Part shown: positions 42,267 to 50,835 of the stretch, in pieces | Position numbering within the stretch: position 1 is the first letter of the stretch | How the letters are laid out: the number at the start of each line of letters is the position of its first letter | Assembly (NCBI GenBank): GCA_947176065.1 | Contig: CAMWPB010000011.1 | Span: forward strand, 1-64,000 | Source: an uncultured Lachnospiraceae bacterium | GTDB lineage: Bacteria; Bacillota; Clostridia; Lachnospirales; Lachnospiraceae | Direction of reading: 5' to 3' | Length of the DNA: 64,000 bases | The notes under the pieces: generated by a model | The model's database searches: none | What the model was told of the DNA's origin: nothing | The model's input: the letters and a program-made list of their open reading frames with translations, nothing else | Translations under genes and position numbers: made by a program

Positions 42267-43499
42267 ACTGATCCCGGCCAAATATCCCGTGGACCACGCA
42301 ATCTGTAAATTAAAACCTCCCGTCAGGCCGTCCAGATCCAACACCTCCCCCGCAAAATAAAGCCCCCGGATTAACCTGGACTCCATCGTGGAAGGGTTGA
42401 CTTCCTTCACCGACACGCCGCCCTGCGTGATTACCGCCTCCTCAAAGCCCCTCTTCCCTTTCACCTGCAGGGTAAAAGCCTTTGTCAGCTCCGCAAGACG
42501 CCGTCTTTCCTGCCTCGTCACCTCATGCACCTTCTTCTCAGGATCGATGCCCGACCTTTCTATCATAACAGAAATCAGCTTCGTCGGATAGAGTCCTCCC
42601 AGCGCATTTTTAAACTGCCGGTTCCTGTTTTCCTCAAAGTCCCTCAAAATCCTTTTATCAAGCTGCTCCTCCGAGAGCGCCGGCTTCAGATCTATTGTCA
42701 GAAGCACCGCATCCGCCCCCTTCTTTTTCCCGTAAAAACTGCTGGCCGAAAGGACAAGCGGACCGCTCACCCCGAAATGGGCAAACAGCATCTCTCCGAA
42801 TCCCTGATACAGCTTCTTTTTCCCGCAGCTCATGACCAGAGACACATTTTTGAGAGATAACCCCTGTAATTTTTTACACCAGTCCCCTTCCGTTTCCAGA
42901 GATACCAGCGCCGGTGTACAGTCCGTCACCGTATGTCCCAGAGCCTGCGCCATACGGTGTCCGTCGCCGGTGGATCCCGTGACCGGATAAGACATGCCGC
43001 CCGTTGCCACAATCACCGTTCCCGTAGGAACTACACTTCCGTCCGCAAGGCAAACCCCCGTTATCTTTTCACCGTCCGTCTCAATTGACCGTACCTCGCT
43101 GCGCAGCCGCACCTGCACCCCGCTTTTCTTCAAAAACCGTTCAAAGGCCGCCGTTACATCCGACGCGTGATCCGAAACCGGGAACACCCTTTCACCGCGC
43201 TCTTCTTTTAAATGACATTCGTTATCTTCCAAAAACATTTCCAGCCGCTTGTTATCAAATGTGTGGAATGCACTGTAAAGAAACTTCGGATTACTTACGA
43301 TATTTTCAAAAAACTTGTCCCGTCCGCAGGCATTTGTCACATTACAGCGCCCCTTGCCCGTAATATAAAGTTTTTTGCCGAGCTTTTCATTTTTCTCTAA
43401 TAAAATAACATGGCGCCCGTTCTCCGCCGCAGCAGCAGCCGCCATCATCCCCGCCGCACCGCCGCCGATCACGACCGCCTGATTCTTGTCCATTTTCAT
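42210..43499 (-). CDS. HI0933/YhiN-family flavoprotein
   Basis: This 429-residue FAD-binding oxidoreductase begins VVIGGGAAGMMAAAAA (dinucleotide fold) with EKNEKLGKKLYITGKGRCN, ATGGMSYPVTGSTGDGH and a C-terminal GLYFAGEVLDLDGLTGGFNLQIAWSTG split by family pattern. Its exact reaction is not established. The last roughly 18 residues (RKEVLNARSKGCFAKNF) are encoded by a palindromic repeat. The ATG overlaps the RpiR gene stop. Confidence 0.9.
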   Translation of the reverse strand: MKMDKNQAVVIGGGAAGMMAAAAAAENGRHVILLEKNEKLGKKLYITGKGRCNVTNACGRDKFFENIVSNPKFLYSAFHTFDNKRLEMFLEDNECHLKEERGERVFPVSDHASDVTAAFERFLKKSGVQVRLRSEVRSIETDGEKITGVCLADGSVVPTGTVIVATGGMSYPVTGSTGDGHRMAQALGHTVTDCTPALVSLETEGDWCKKLQGLSLKNVSLVMSCGKKKLYQGFGEMLFAHFGVSGPLVLSASSFYGKKKGADAVLLTIDLKPALSEEQLDKRILRDFEENRNRQFKNALGGLYPTKLISVMIERSGIDPEKKVHEVTRQERRRLAELTKAFTLQVKGKRGFEEAVITQGGVSVKEVNPSTMESRLIRGLYFAGEVLDLDGLTGGFNLQIAWSTGYLAGISVRKEVLNARSKGCFAKNF

Positions 43500-44434
43500 C
43501 GTTCTTTTTCCGATTTTTTCCGAAGCGGATAGTTTAACATCGGCTCCTCATCTATAAAGTTAATCTCATCATTCAGATAAACCTGATAATTGTTCCAAGC
43601 CTCCTCAAGATTCTTAAGGTTTTCCTTCACTTCCTCAGGCTGCTTTAAGCACATCGCCACCACAAGCGCATTGATCATGCTTAAGGGCGCCACCAGGGAA
43701 TCCACAATGGAAACCATATCGCTTCTGGCAAAAAGATTGCAGGAGGAGTATAAATTCATCGGTGAATGCACCGAATCCGTTACCGCAATCACCTTGGCAT
43801 TCCTGTCATTTGCGAACTCCATGGCCTTTAGGGTTCTCATGGAGTATCTGGGAAAGCTGATCCCGACAAAGGCGTCCTGCTCGTCGATGCGGATCATCTG
43901 CTCAAAAGTTTCCGAAACACTTGTTGTTTTTAGAAGCACCACGTTTCCCCGGATCATATTCAAGTAAAATTGCAGGAAATCCGCCAACGGCTCACAGCTT
44001 CTGACGCCCATAATATAAACCGTCTTCGCCTCCAGAATGATATCCACCGCCGTCTCAAAAGCCGTCGGGTCGAGATTGTGAATCGTATCCTGAATTTTCT
44101 CAATATCTGCCTGCAGGACGGAATTTAAAATCTCCGACTGACTACTCTTGCCATACTTCGCGCCGATCTTCTGCACGGAATTGATCTTATTCTGCACCCA
44201 GTACTCCAGATCTCTCTGAAATTCAGGATACCCGTTGTAGCCGATGAACATGGCATACCGCACCACGGTGGACTCGCTGACCCCCACCGTGTCCCCCAGC
44301 TTCGCCGCGGTCATAAACACCGCCTGATCGTAATGATCATAGATAAAAGCCGAGATCGCTTTCTGACCCTTGCTCATCCTGCCGTAATACTCGTTGATTC
44401 TCGTTATAATGTCATACCGGTTCTCTATCGCCAT
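43496..44434 (-). CDS. RpiR/MurR-family transcription regulator
   Basis: This 312-residue protein has an N-terminal helix-turn-helix (MSKGQKAISAFIYDHYDQAV, LGDTVGVSESTVVRYAM) and a C-terminal SIS domain (KTVYIMGVRSCEPLADFLQFYL, VGISFPRYSMRTLKAMEFA) that binds sugar phosphates. It overlaps the flavoprotein gene downstream, suggesting co-expression. The regulon is not visible in the sequence. Confidence 0.92.
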   Translation of the reverse strand: MAIENRYDIITRINEYYGRMSKGQKAISAFIYDHYDQAVFMTAAKLGDTVGVSESTVVRYAMFIGYNGYPEFQRDLEYWVQNKINSVQKIGAKYGKSSQSEILNSVLQADIEKIQDTIHNLDPTAFETAVDIILEAKTVYIMGVRSCEPLADFLQFYLNMIRGNVVLLKTTSVSETFEQMIRIDEQDAFVGISFPRYSMRTLKAMEFANDRNAKVIAVTDSVHSPMNLYSSCNLFARSDMVSIVDSLVAPLSMINALVVAMCLKQPEEVKENLKNLEEAWNNYQVYLNDEINFIDEEPMLNYPLRKKSEKER

Positions 44435-44473
44435 CGCCCAACAGCCCTTCTACTGGAACTTCTTTTCGCTTTT

Positions 44474-45025
44474 TTATACATTCTGGAATGCGCCATAGCA
44501 TTCCTCCAAAAGCTTGATGGTGTCCTCCTCCTGCAGATCATAGTCCCCCGTCAGGGTCATGCATGCCGCTCCATGGATAAATATCCACATCTTCATAAAC
44601 ATGCCGCTGGGATCTTTGCACCCGAAAATTTTCGCGCTGTTGATCTCCCGCACCACCGCGCCGTTTTTACCGTTCAGCATATCATAGAGACTTTTTCCGT
44701 GACGGTTCTCCGACAAAAATAACAGACGGAATAAATTCTGCTCCTCCTGTGAAAAGCGGATATAGGCAAGTCCCAAATTGACAAAGGGCGTGTTGTTCAA
44801 CTTCGGAAATTCTTCGTAATAGGTGCCGAAAAATTCCATTGCTTTCAAAAAGAGATCATCCCCCAACTCCTCCATGTTCTTGTAAACACGAAAAATCGGC
44901 TGGGTGGAACATCCCGCCTTCGCTGCCAGCGTTCTCGCGCTCACCTGTGTGAACCCTTCCGTCCGCGCCATCTCAAAGGCCGCGTTCAATATGTCGTTTT
45001 TTGTGATTGTCTCTTTTCTTGCCAT
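44474..45025 (-). CDS. TetR/AcrR-family transcription regulator
   Basis: This 183-residue protein has the N-terminal TetR helix-turn-helix: ILNAAFEMARTEGFTQVSARTLAAKAGCSTQPIFRVYKN (recognition helix near CSTQPIF), then a ligand-binding helical domain. TTGAGAGAGG precedes ATG 45025. The effector and target are unknown. It lies just upstream of the RpiR gene on the same strand. Confidence 0.92.
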   Translation of the reverse strand: MARKETITKNDILNAAFEMARTEGFTQVSARTLAAKAGCSTQPIFRVYKNMEELGDDLFLKAMEFFGTYYEEFPKLNNTPFVNLGLAYIRFSQEEQNLFRLLFLSENRHGKSLYDMLNGKNGAVVREINSAKIFGCKDPSGMFMKMWIFIHGAACMTLTGDYDLQEEDTIKLLEECYGAFQNV

Positions 45026-45173
45026 AAGAATGTACCTCTCTCAATCTCCTGCAGCTTTTTAAAGCTTCTTTTGGTAACATATGTTATTATAATGTATTAT
45101 GTAACCTCAGTCAAGCCCTTTTGGGGAAAATATCTAAATTTAGGAAATATGATACAGAACTTGGCACAATACC

Positions 45174-45357
45174 GAGCCACCACTCGAATTTGCTTCACAA
45201 ATCCTCGTTGTTCGGCCCTTGAGGTGCCGCAGTCTATTTAAGCACAAAACAGAGCCATCTCGAATTTGCTCCGCAAATCCTCGCCTGTTTCCGCTCATTT
45301 ACTCTCTGAACCGAGCCACCACTCGAATTTGCTTCGCAAATCCTCGTTGTTCGGCTT
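45174..45357. repeat. Three direct copies of a palindromic unit
   Basis: In the 416-bp gap, a 45-bp unit occurs at 45174-45218 and 45313-45357 with one mismatch, and a shorter related copy at 45254-45290. Each contains the hairpin ATTTGC-TTC-GCAAAT inside CTCGA...CCTCG. Only three copies, irregular spacing and internal symmetry exclude CRISPR. No coding sequence is seen in the gap. Confidence 0.85.
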
Positions 45358-45366
45358 TCGCCGAAT

Positions 45367-45427
45367 AAAACAATAAAAAAACAGCCTCTCGAAAGCAAGC
45401 TTTCGGAAGACTGTTTTTTATTGTTTT
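45367..45427 (-). terminator. Strong terminator of the decarboxylase operon
   Basis: A long stem AACAATAAAAAACAGTC..CGAAAGC / GCTTTCG..GGCTGTTTTTTTATTG (minus strand) ends in T runs, 15 bases past the last gene's stop at 45442. Confidence 0.93.
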
Positions 45428-45441
45428 GCTCGGTTCAATGC

Positions 45442-46878
45442 TTAAACAGGGTATACCCCGTTCTTGGTGTCAGCCTGGGTCATGTCGACCTTTTCCTGCT
45501 GTGCCTGACGGTACTTGAAGAAATCGATTGCCACCTGCGGGAACAGTGCGTAGGACAGAACATCCTCATCCTGCTGTTTCCACTCCTTCATCTCCGCTTC
45601 CAGACCTGCAAGCTCCGGCTCCGTGTGCCCGGTTGCCTCAGCGGAACGGGCAGTAGAACGTTTTTCTCCGGGAATAACCTTGTCGATCACTTCCTGGCTC
45701 ATCGGTTTAACCGTCTGCCCGTAATTGCCGCGGAGCAGATCTTTAAACTCACCTGTTGCCATCTTATATCTCTCACCCATCAGCACATTAAATACCGCCT
45801 GTGTGCCGACAATCTGAGAGGAAGGCGTAACCAGAGGCGGCTCACCGCAGTCCTTACGGACTCTGGGGATCTCTTCCAGCACATCCTGGTATTTATCTTC
45901 TGCTTTCTGCTCTTTCAGCTGGCTTACCATATTGGACAGCATACCGCCGGGAACCTGATAGCGCAGTGTATTGATGTTAACGCCGAGTACCTTGGTGCTC
46001 ATCAGGCCGGATTCGATACATTCCTCACGGTAAGGACGGAAGTAGTCTGCAATATCCGCCAGAATTTCCTGATCATATCCGGTATCGTACTCTGTACCCT
46101 TAAAGGTCTCAACCATAACCTCTGTCGCAGGCTGGGAAGTACCCAGCGCAAAAGGAGAAATCGCACAGTCAATAACGTCCACGCCTGCCTCTACCGCTTT
46201 CAGATACGTCATGGACGCTACGCCGGACGTATAGTGCGTATGCAGCTGGATCGGAAGCTTGGTACTCTCCTTTAATGTCTTTACAAGCTCCGCTGCGCGG
46301 TAAGGAACGAGCAGACCCGCCATATCCTTGATACAGATGGAATCTGCACCCATCTCCTCGATCTTCTTCGCCATATCCGCCCAATAATCTAATGTATAAG
46401 CGTCACCAAGTGTATAGGAAAGCGCAATCTGGGACTGGCCTCTGCCTTCCTGCTTCTTGATCTTGTTGGTTGCGTCTACCGCAGCCTGAAGGTTGCGGAT
46501 ATCGTTCAGACAGTCAAAAATTCTGATCACATCGATACCGTTTGCAATGGACTTCTCAACAAACGCGTAAACCACATCATCCGCATAGGGTCTGTATCCC
46601 AGAATATTCTGGCCTCTGAATAACATCTGGAGCTTGGTATTCTTAAAGCCGTCTCTTAACTTTCTCAGTCTCTCCCAGGGATCTTCCTTCAGGAAACGGA
46701 GAGATGCGTCAAAGGTTGCGCCGCCCCAGCACTCTACTGCGTGGTAGCCGACTTTATCCATTTTATCTACGATCGGAAGCATCTTTTCGGTAGGCATTCT
46801 GGTCGCAATCAGAGACTGATGTGCGTCACGAAGAACGGTTTCCATGATTCCAACCGGCTTTTTAATTTGTTCTGCCAT
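45442..46878 (-). CDS. Oxaloacetate decarboxylase / pyruvate carboxylase-type carboxyltransferase
   Basis: This 478-residue HMGL-like TIM barrel carries the carboxyltransferase signature ETVLRDAHQSLIATRM, ECWGGATFDASLRFL, and metal-binding LPIQLHTHYTSG. The following conserved C-terminal region lacks a biotin domain. It is the OadA/PycB/5S-type subunit that moves the carboxyl group between oxaloacetate and biotin. Biotin is supplied by the small carrier at 48171. AGAAAGGG precedes ATG 46878. It is last in the operon. The enzyme may make or use oxaloacetate, depending on the gradient. Confidence 0.93.
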   Translation of the reverse strand: MAEQIKKPVGIMETVLRDAHQSLIATRMPTEKMLPIVDKMDKVGYHAVECWGGATFDASLRFLKEDPWERLRKLRDGFKNTKLQMLFRGQNILGYRPYADDVVYAFVEKSIANGIDVIRIFDCLNDIRNLQAAVDATNKIKKQEGRGQSQIALSYTLGDAYTLDYWADMAKKIEEMGADSICIKDMAGLLVPYRAAELVKTLKESTKLPIQLHTHYTSGVASMTYLKAVEAGVDVIDCAISPFALGTSQPATEVMVETFKGTEYDTGYDQEILADIADYFRPYREECIESGLMSTKVLGVNINTLRYQVPGGMLSNMVSQLKEQKAEDKYQDVLEEIPRVRKDCGEPPLVTPSSQIVGTQAVFNVLMGERYKMATGEFKDLLRGNYGQTVKPMSQEVIDKVIPGEKRSTARSAEATGHTEPELAGLEAEMKEWKQQDEDVLSYALFPQVAIDFFKYRQAQQEKVDMTQADTKNGVYPV

Positions 46879-46919
46879 TTTATTTCATCCCTTTCTCTAT
46901 ACTTTATTTTAACCATGCC

Positions 46920-46962
46920 GAGGTCGCGAAGCGATCCTCGCAATCAAGCTGCGCTCGATTTG
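46920..46962. repeat. Two short palindromes between oadB-like and oadA-like genes
   Basis: GAGGTCGC-GAA-GCGATCCTC (46920-46939) and CAATCAAGC-TGC-GCTCGATTTG (46941-46962) lie back to back. They may modulate expression of the last operon gene. Confidence 0.65.
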
Positions 46963-46964
46963 TG

Positions 46965-48110
46965 TTAGAAAACTCCGAACACTGCCATAAAGGTACCAGC
47001 CGCTACAGCCGTACCGATAACGCCCGCCACGTTGGGGCCCATCGCGTGCATCAGCAGGAAGTTTGTAGGATCAGCCTCCGCACCGACTTTCTGTGACACT
47101 CTGGCAGCCATAGGCACTGCGGAAACGCCTGCGGAACCGATCAGCGGGTTTACTTTGCCCTTGGTGAGAACACACATCAGCTTGCCAAAGAGCACGCCCG
47201 CCGCCGTACCGAAAATAAATGCAGCCAGACCCAAAATAACGATCTTAATGGTATCCATGTTCAAAAACGCCTCTGCGCTGGTGGTCGCACCTACGGAAGT
47301 ACCAAGGATAATAACCACGATGTACATGAGGGCGTTTGACGCCGTATCCGTCAACTGTCTCACCACACCGCTCTCTCTGAACAGATTACCTAACATCAGC
47401 ATACCGACAAGGGGAGCCGTCGTAGGCAGGATCAGGGATACCACGATGGTAACCACGATAGGGAAAAGGATTTTCTCCAGTTTGCTGACAGGACGAAGCT
47501 GCCCCATCTTGATCTTTCTCTCCTTCTCCGTAGTGAAAAGTTTCATAATCGGCGGCTGGATAATAGGCACCAGCGCCATATAGGAATACGCCGCCACGGC
47601 GATGGGTCCCATCAGTGTGGTCTGTCCCAGCTTACCCGCAAGGAAAATGGATGTCGGGCCGTCCGCACCACCGATAATGGAGATTGCCGCCGCCGCCTTA
47701 TCATTAAAGCCTAAGAAAATCGCACCAAAGTAAGCCGCGAAAATACCAAACTGTGCCGCCGCACCCAGAAGAAAGCTCTTCGGGTTGGCAATGAGCGGAC
47801 CAAAGTCCGTCATGGCGCCGACGCCCATAAAAATCAGGGACGGCAGAATCGCCCACTCATCCAGCTTGTAGAAATAATACAGCAGACCGCCGCCTGCGCC
47901 GCCGTCTCCATAAGGCGCCATGATATCCGGGTAAATATTTACCAACAGCATACCAAAAGCAATCGGCACAAGCAGGAGCGGTTCAAATCCAAACTTGATA
48001 GCCAAAAGTAAGAATACCAGAGCTACCACAATCATCGCATAGTTGCCGGGTTCCAGATTAAAGAACGCGGTCTGATGTATCAGATTGTTAAGCGTCTCAA
48101 CTATATACAT
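46965..48110 (-). CDS. Na+-translocating decarboxylase beta subunit (OadB/MmdB/GcdB)
   Basis: This is 381 residues from ATG 48110 (AGGAGG upstream). It has about nine to eleven membrane helices with the conserved [33 protein letters not shown] and [17 protein letters not shown] regions that include the Asp and Ser implicated in Na+ binding. It catalyses decarboxylation of carboxybiotin coupled to Na+ export. The frame up to 48140 has no ribosome site. Confidence 0.96.
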   Translation of the reverse strand: MYIVETLNNLIHQTAFFNLEPGNYAMIVVALVFLLLAIKFGFEPLLLVPIAFGMLLVNIYPDIMAPYGDGGAGGGLLYYFYKLDEWAILPSLIFMGVGAMTDFGPLIANPKSFLLGAAAQFGIFAAYFGAIFLGFNDKAAAAISIIGGADGPTSIFLAGKLGQTTLMGPIAVAAYSYMALVPIIQPPIMKLFTTEKERKIKMGQLRPVSKLEKILFPIVVTIVVSLILPTTAPLVGMLMLGNLFRESGVVRQLTDTASNALMYIVVIILGTSVGATTSAEAFLNMDTIKIVILGLAAFIFGTAAGVLFGKLMCVLTKGKVNPLIGSAGVSAVPMAARVSQKVGAEADPTNFLLMHAMGPNVAGVIGTAVAAGTFMAVFGVF

Positions 48111-48170
48111 GTTCTTAACCTCCTGTAGTTTTAGTTTCACCAGCCTGTCCGAACGGACAAGCGCTGACGG

Positions 48171-48548
48171 TTAATTCAATGTTGCCAGTAATGCGCCGGC
48201 TTCCACCGCATCGCCTACTGCTACATTAATACTTGCTACAGTACCGTCCTGAGGCGCAACTACAGGAATCTCCATCTTCATCGCCTCAACGATTACGACT
48301 GCGTCGCCCTTCTTCACTGCCTGACCTACATTCGCTTCAATCTTGAATACCTTACCTGCCGCACCGGCCTCGATCTTCACGCTGCCTGCCGCGCCGCCTG
48401 CCGCAGGAGCTGCTGCAGGCGCAGGAGCTGCCTTGGGAACCGCTCTGGGCGCTGCCGGAGCCGCCGCTGCGGGTGCGCCGCTCGTCGCTCCCTCTTCCAC
48501 CACTACATCATATACGCTGCCATTTACGGTAATTGTATAATTCTTCAT
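48171..48548 (-). CDS. Biotin carboxyl carrier protein of decarboxylase
   Basis: This is 125 residues from ATG 48548. An N-terminal VNGSVYDVVVEE segment, an Ala/Pro-rich linker (about residues 25-55), and a biotinyl domain with VIVEAMKMEIPV, where Lys of AMKM is biotinylated. It shuttles CO2 from the carboxyltransferases to the membrane beta subunit. ATG 48554 is possible but too close to GGAGG. Confidence 0.95.
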   Translation of the reverse strand: MKNYTITVNGSVYDVVVEEGATSGAPAAAAPAAPRAVPKAAPAPAAAPAAGGAAGSVKIEAGAAGKVFKIEANVGQAVKKGDAVVIVEAMKMEIPVVAPQDGTVASINVAVGDAVEAGALLATLN

Positions 48549-48568
48549 CTTCATATCCTCCTATACTC

Positions 48569-49291
48569 TTAGGCATTCTGCCATTTGCTCTTATTAGATT
48601 TTCTGATGGATCTCACCACGAAACCATCTGTAGACGCAGCGCCTTCATAGGCTGCGATTGCCGCCGCGATAACCGCCACAAGCTCCGTATCGTCGGAAAG
48701 CTCTTCCTTGGCCGCGATCTGCTCCACCACGGGAGCGGCCACAGGAGCAGGCGTTTCCTGCTTCTTCTGCTGCTTCTCAAATTTAGAGATAAACGTAAAG
48801 CAGGATATAATCAGGCTGATCAGAATCAGTACCGCAAACACGGTTCCCATACCGATTAAGGTATTCATACCGGCCTTCGCCATGATCTCTCCCGTGGAAT
48901 AATGCACGTTAGTGGTGATTCCGATATAGGTTGCAAGCGCATTGTCGAGAACAATCTCCACGTCTGCGTCATGGGAGGAACCAAGTACGTTAACGGAGAT
49001 AGCCACCTCATCTTCCACAAAAGACACGGAAGCGCCGCTCACGCCTTCGTAAGTGCCGATATCCTTCAGCGCGCTCTGCCAGCCGAGAAAACCGTTATAG
49101 AGAGCGGGCTGATCCACATACTGCTCGATAGCGCCCTGACTCACGATCGTATTCATCTGGTCAACGATGGTCGTACCGATCTGTAATGCCTGTTCGTCGC
49201 TGATGGGGCCGCTTTTCGCTTCCTCCCCGCCACACGCTGCAAGACAGGTCATACAGGTAATCATCCCTAATATTACCAATAGTTTTTTCAT
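48569..49291 (-). CDS. OadG-family gamma/delta subunit with N-terminal lipoprotein domain
   Basis: This 240-residue protein is longer than usual OadG (about 80-120). It begins with a lipoprotein signal (MKKLLVILGMITCMTCLAACGG), followed by an exported domain of about 125 residues (ISDEQALQIGTTIVDQMNTI). A membrane helix MGTVFAVLILISLIISC and a basic/proline tail (PAPVAAPVVEQIAA...) are typical of OadG/MmdD and bind the carboxyltransferase. The extra domain would lie outside the cell. GGAGGCATT precedes ATG 49291. Confidence 0.88.
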   Translation of the reverse strand: MKKLLVILGMITCMTCLAACGGEEAKSGPISDEQALQIGTTIVDQMNTIVSQGAIEQYVDQPALYNGFLGWQSALKDIGTYEGVSGASVSFVEDEVAISVNVLGSSHDADVEIVLDNALATYIGITTNVHYSTGEIMAKAGMNTLIGMGTVFAVLILISLIISCFTFISKFEKQQKKQETPAPVAAPVVEQIAAKEELSDDTELVAVIAAAIAAYEGAASTDGFVVRSIRKSNKSKWQNA

Positions 49292-49300
49292 AATGCCTCC

Positions 49301-50728
49301 TTAAACGGTGCCGTGCTTCTTCTCGGGACGTCCCTCAGTCTTGGAGGAAAGCATCTCGAACGCACCGATCACATACTTTCTGGTATCTGCCGGCTCAACG
49401 ATCTGATCCACATAGCCTCTCTTCGCCGCACTGGTCACATTATTCTGCAGAGCCTCGTACTCCTTTGCACAGGCGTCGATGGCATCCGCACCCTGACCGT
49501 CACAGATAATCTTCGCCGCCAGCTTCGCATCCATCATGCCAATCTGCGCATCCGGCCATGCAATCGTAATATCCGCGCCGACCGCCTTGGAATTCATCGC
49601 TACATACGCGCTTCCGTATGCCTTGCCGATAATCACGTTTACCTTGGGAACGGTAGCGTTGGCAAAGGCATATGTAAGCCTGCCTGCCGCTTTCGCCATC
49701 CGCTTCTCGGAGCAGGTGGTTGCCGCAAATCCCGTCACGTTGGTAAGAGTCAGTACCGGAATGTCAAACGCGTCGCAGAAGTTCACGAACTCCGCCGCCT
49801 TCTCCGCTCCTCTGGGAGAGATCGCCGCGTCAAACTTTTCAACTACCTCGCCGTTCTCGTCGCAGACCTCGGTACGGTTGGCAACCGCGCCGATGGTAGC
49901 GCCGTTTAAGCGGATAAAGCCTGCCACCATATCTTTCGCGTAGTCCTGCTTTACCTCTACAAAGAGACCGTCGTCCGCAATCTGGGACAGTGCGATCGCC
50001 GTATCACCCACACAGCTGGTAATCTGTGCGCAGGCACGGTTTAAATCGTCTGTACAGTCCGTCCATGCAAGGTCGGAATTGTTCGCGGGAAGGATAGAAA
50101 CAAGCTGTCTGATCTGACCGAGGATCGTCGCTTCATCCGCAGCCATATCCACAAGGCCTGTCTCCTCACTCTGGAACGCAGCGGCAGAGGTGTCGCAGCG
50201 GGAAATCTCGTTTCCGGAAAGCGCATTGGGGGAATTGACAAACAGCTTCGCCTTCTTCTCCTCCATGAACGCAAAGTCGGTCATGGCAGGAATCAGGGCA
50301 AGTCCACCGCCGCAGGAACCAAACACAGCCGTGATCTGCGGAATCACGCCGGAGGCCATCGCCTGGCTTCTGTAAATTTCGCCAAAGCCGTTTAACGCGT
50401 CGGTCGCCTCCTGCAGACGCAGACCCGCGGAATCGATCAGCCCGATCACCGGCGCACCCATCTTCATCGCCAGCTCATAGATGTTTACGATCTTCTTCGC
50501 ATGCATCTCACCCACGGAACCGTTTAATACGGAAGCGTCCTGACTGTAGACATACACGAGATTGCCGTCGATCACACCGTAGCCGGTCACAACACCGTCA
50601 GACGGAGTCTCAGTCTGTTTCAGATTGAAATCCGTGGCTCTCGCTGTCACGAGACCGCCGATCTCAACGAAACTGTTTTCATCGAGTAAAGCATTGATTC
50701 TTTGACTCGCTTGAGAAGTAGTACTCAT
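49301..50728 (-). CDS. Acyl-CoA carboxyltransferase (methylmalonyl-CoA decarboxylase alpha-like)
   Basis: This 475-residue protein has two crotonase-fold carboxyltransferase halves (GLIDSAGLRLQEATDALNGF and VLTLTNVTGFAATTCSEKR). VFGSCGGGLALIPAMTDFAF is the oxyanion/CoA region. It matches MmdA/PccB/12S-type subunits that act on methylmalonyl-, propionyl- or related acyl-CoA. The exact substrate cannot be told. It is first in the operon, ATG 50728 after GGAGGG. The operon thus has two kinds of carboxyltransferase sharing one carrier and pump. Confidence 0.92.
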   Translation of the reverse strand: MSTTSQASQRINALLDENSFVEIGGLVTARATDFNLKQTETPSDGVVTGYGVIDGNLVYVYSQDASVLNGSVGEMHAKKIVNIYELAMKMGAPVIGLIDSAGLRLQEATDALNGFGEIYRSQAMASGVIPQITAVFGSCGGGLALIPAMTDFAFMEEKKAKLFVNSPNALSGNEISRCDTSAAAFQSEETGLVDMAADEATILGQIRQLVSILPANNSDLAWTDCTDDLNRACAQITSCVGDTAIALSQIADDGLFVEVKQDYAKDMVAGFIRLNGATIGAVANRTEVCDENGEVVEKFDAAISPRGAEKAAEFVNFCDAFDIPVLTLTNVTGFAATTCSEKRMAKAAGRLTYAFANATVPKVNVIIGKAYGSAYVAMNSKAVGADITIAWPDAQIGMMDAKLAAKIICDGQGADAIDACAKEYEALQNNVTSAAKRGYVDQIVEPADTRKYVIGAFEMLSSKTEGRPEKKHGTV

Positions 50729-50799
50729 TTTTCAGCCCTCCATTTATCATAATAATAAATACTAAAACCTTTCTGCTATTTGACATAGCGCACGACTGT

Positions 50800-50805
50800 A
50801 GTATA
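50800..50805 (-). promoter_or_regulatory. Candidate -10 box of decarboxylase operon
   Basis: Minus-strand TATACT preceded by TGTGT resembles an extended -10; no good -35 is seen. It is 72 bases before the first gene. Confidence 0.4.
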
Positions 50806-50835
50806 ACACAGAATACAAATCTCGACCAGCAGAAT

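Noticed and set aside
45174..45357. Possible CRISPR array
   Set aside because: Only three copies, unequal spacing, units internally palindromic, no cas genes.
45421..46275. 284-residue plus-strand reading frame
   Set aside because: Antisense to the conserved carboxyltransferase gene, no plausible ribosome site or family motif.
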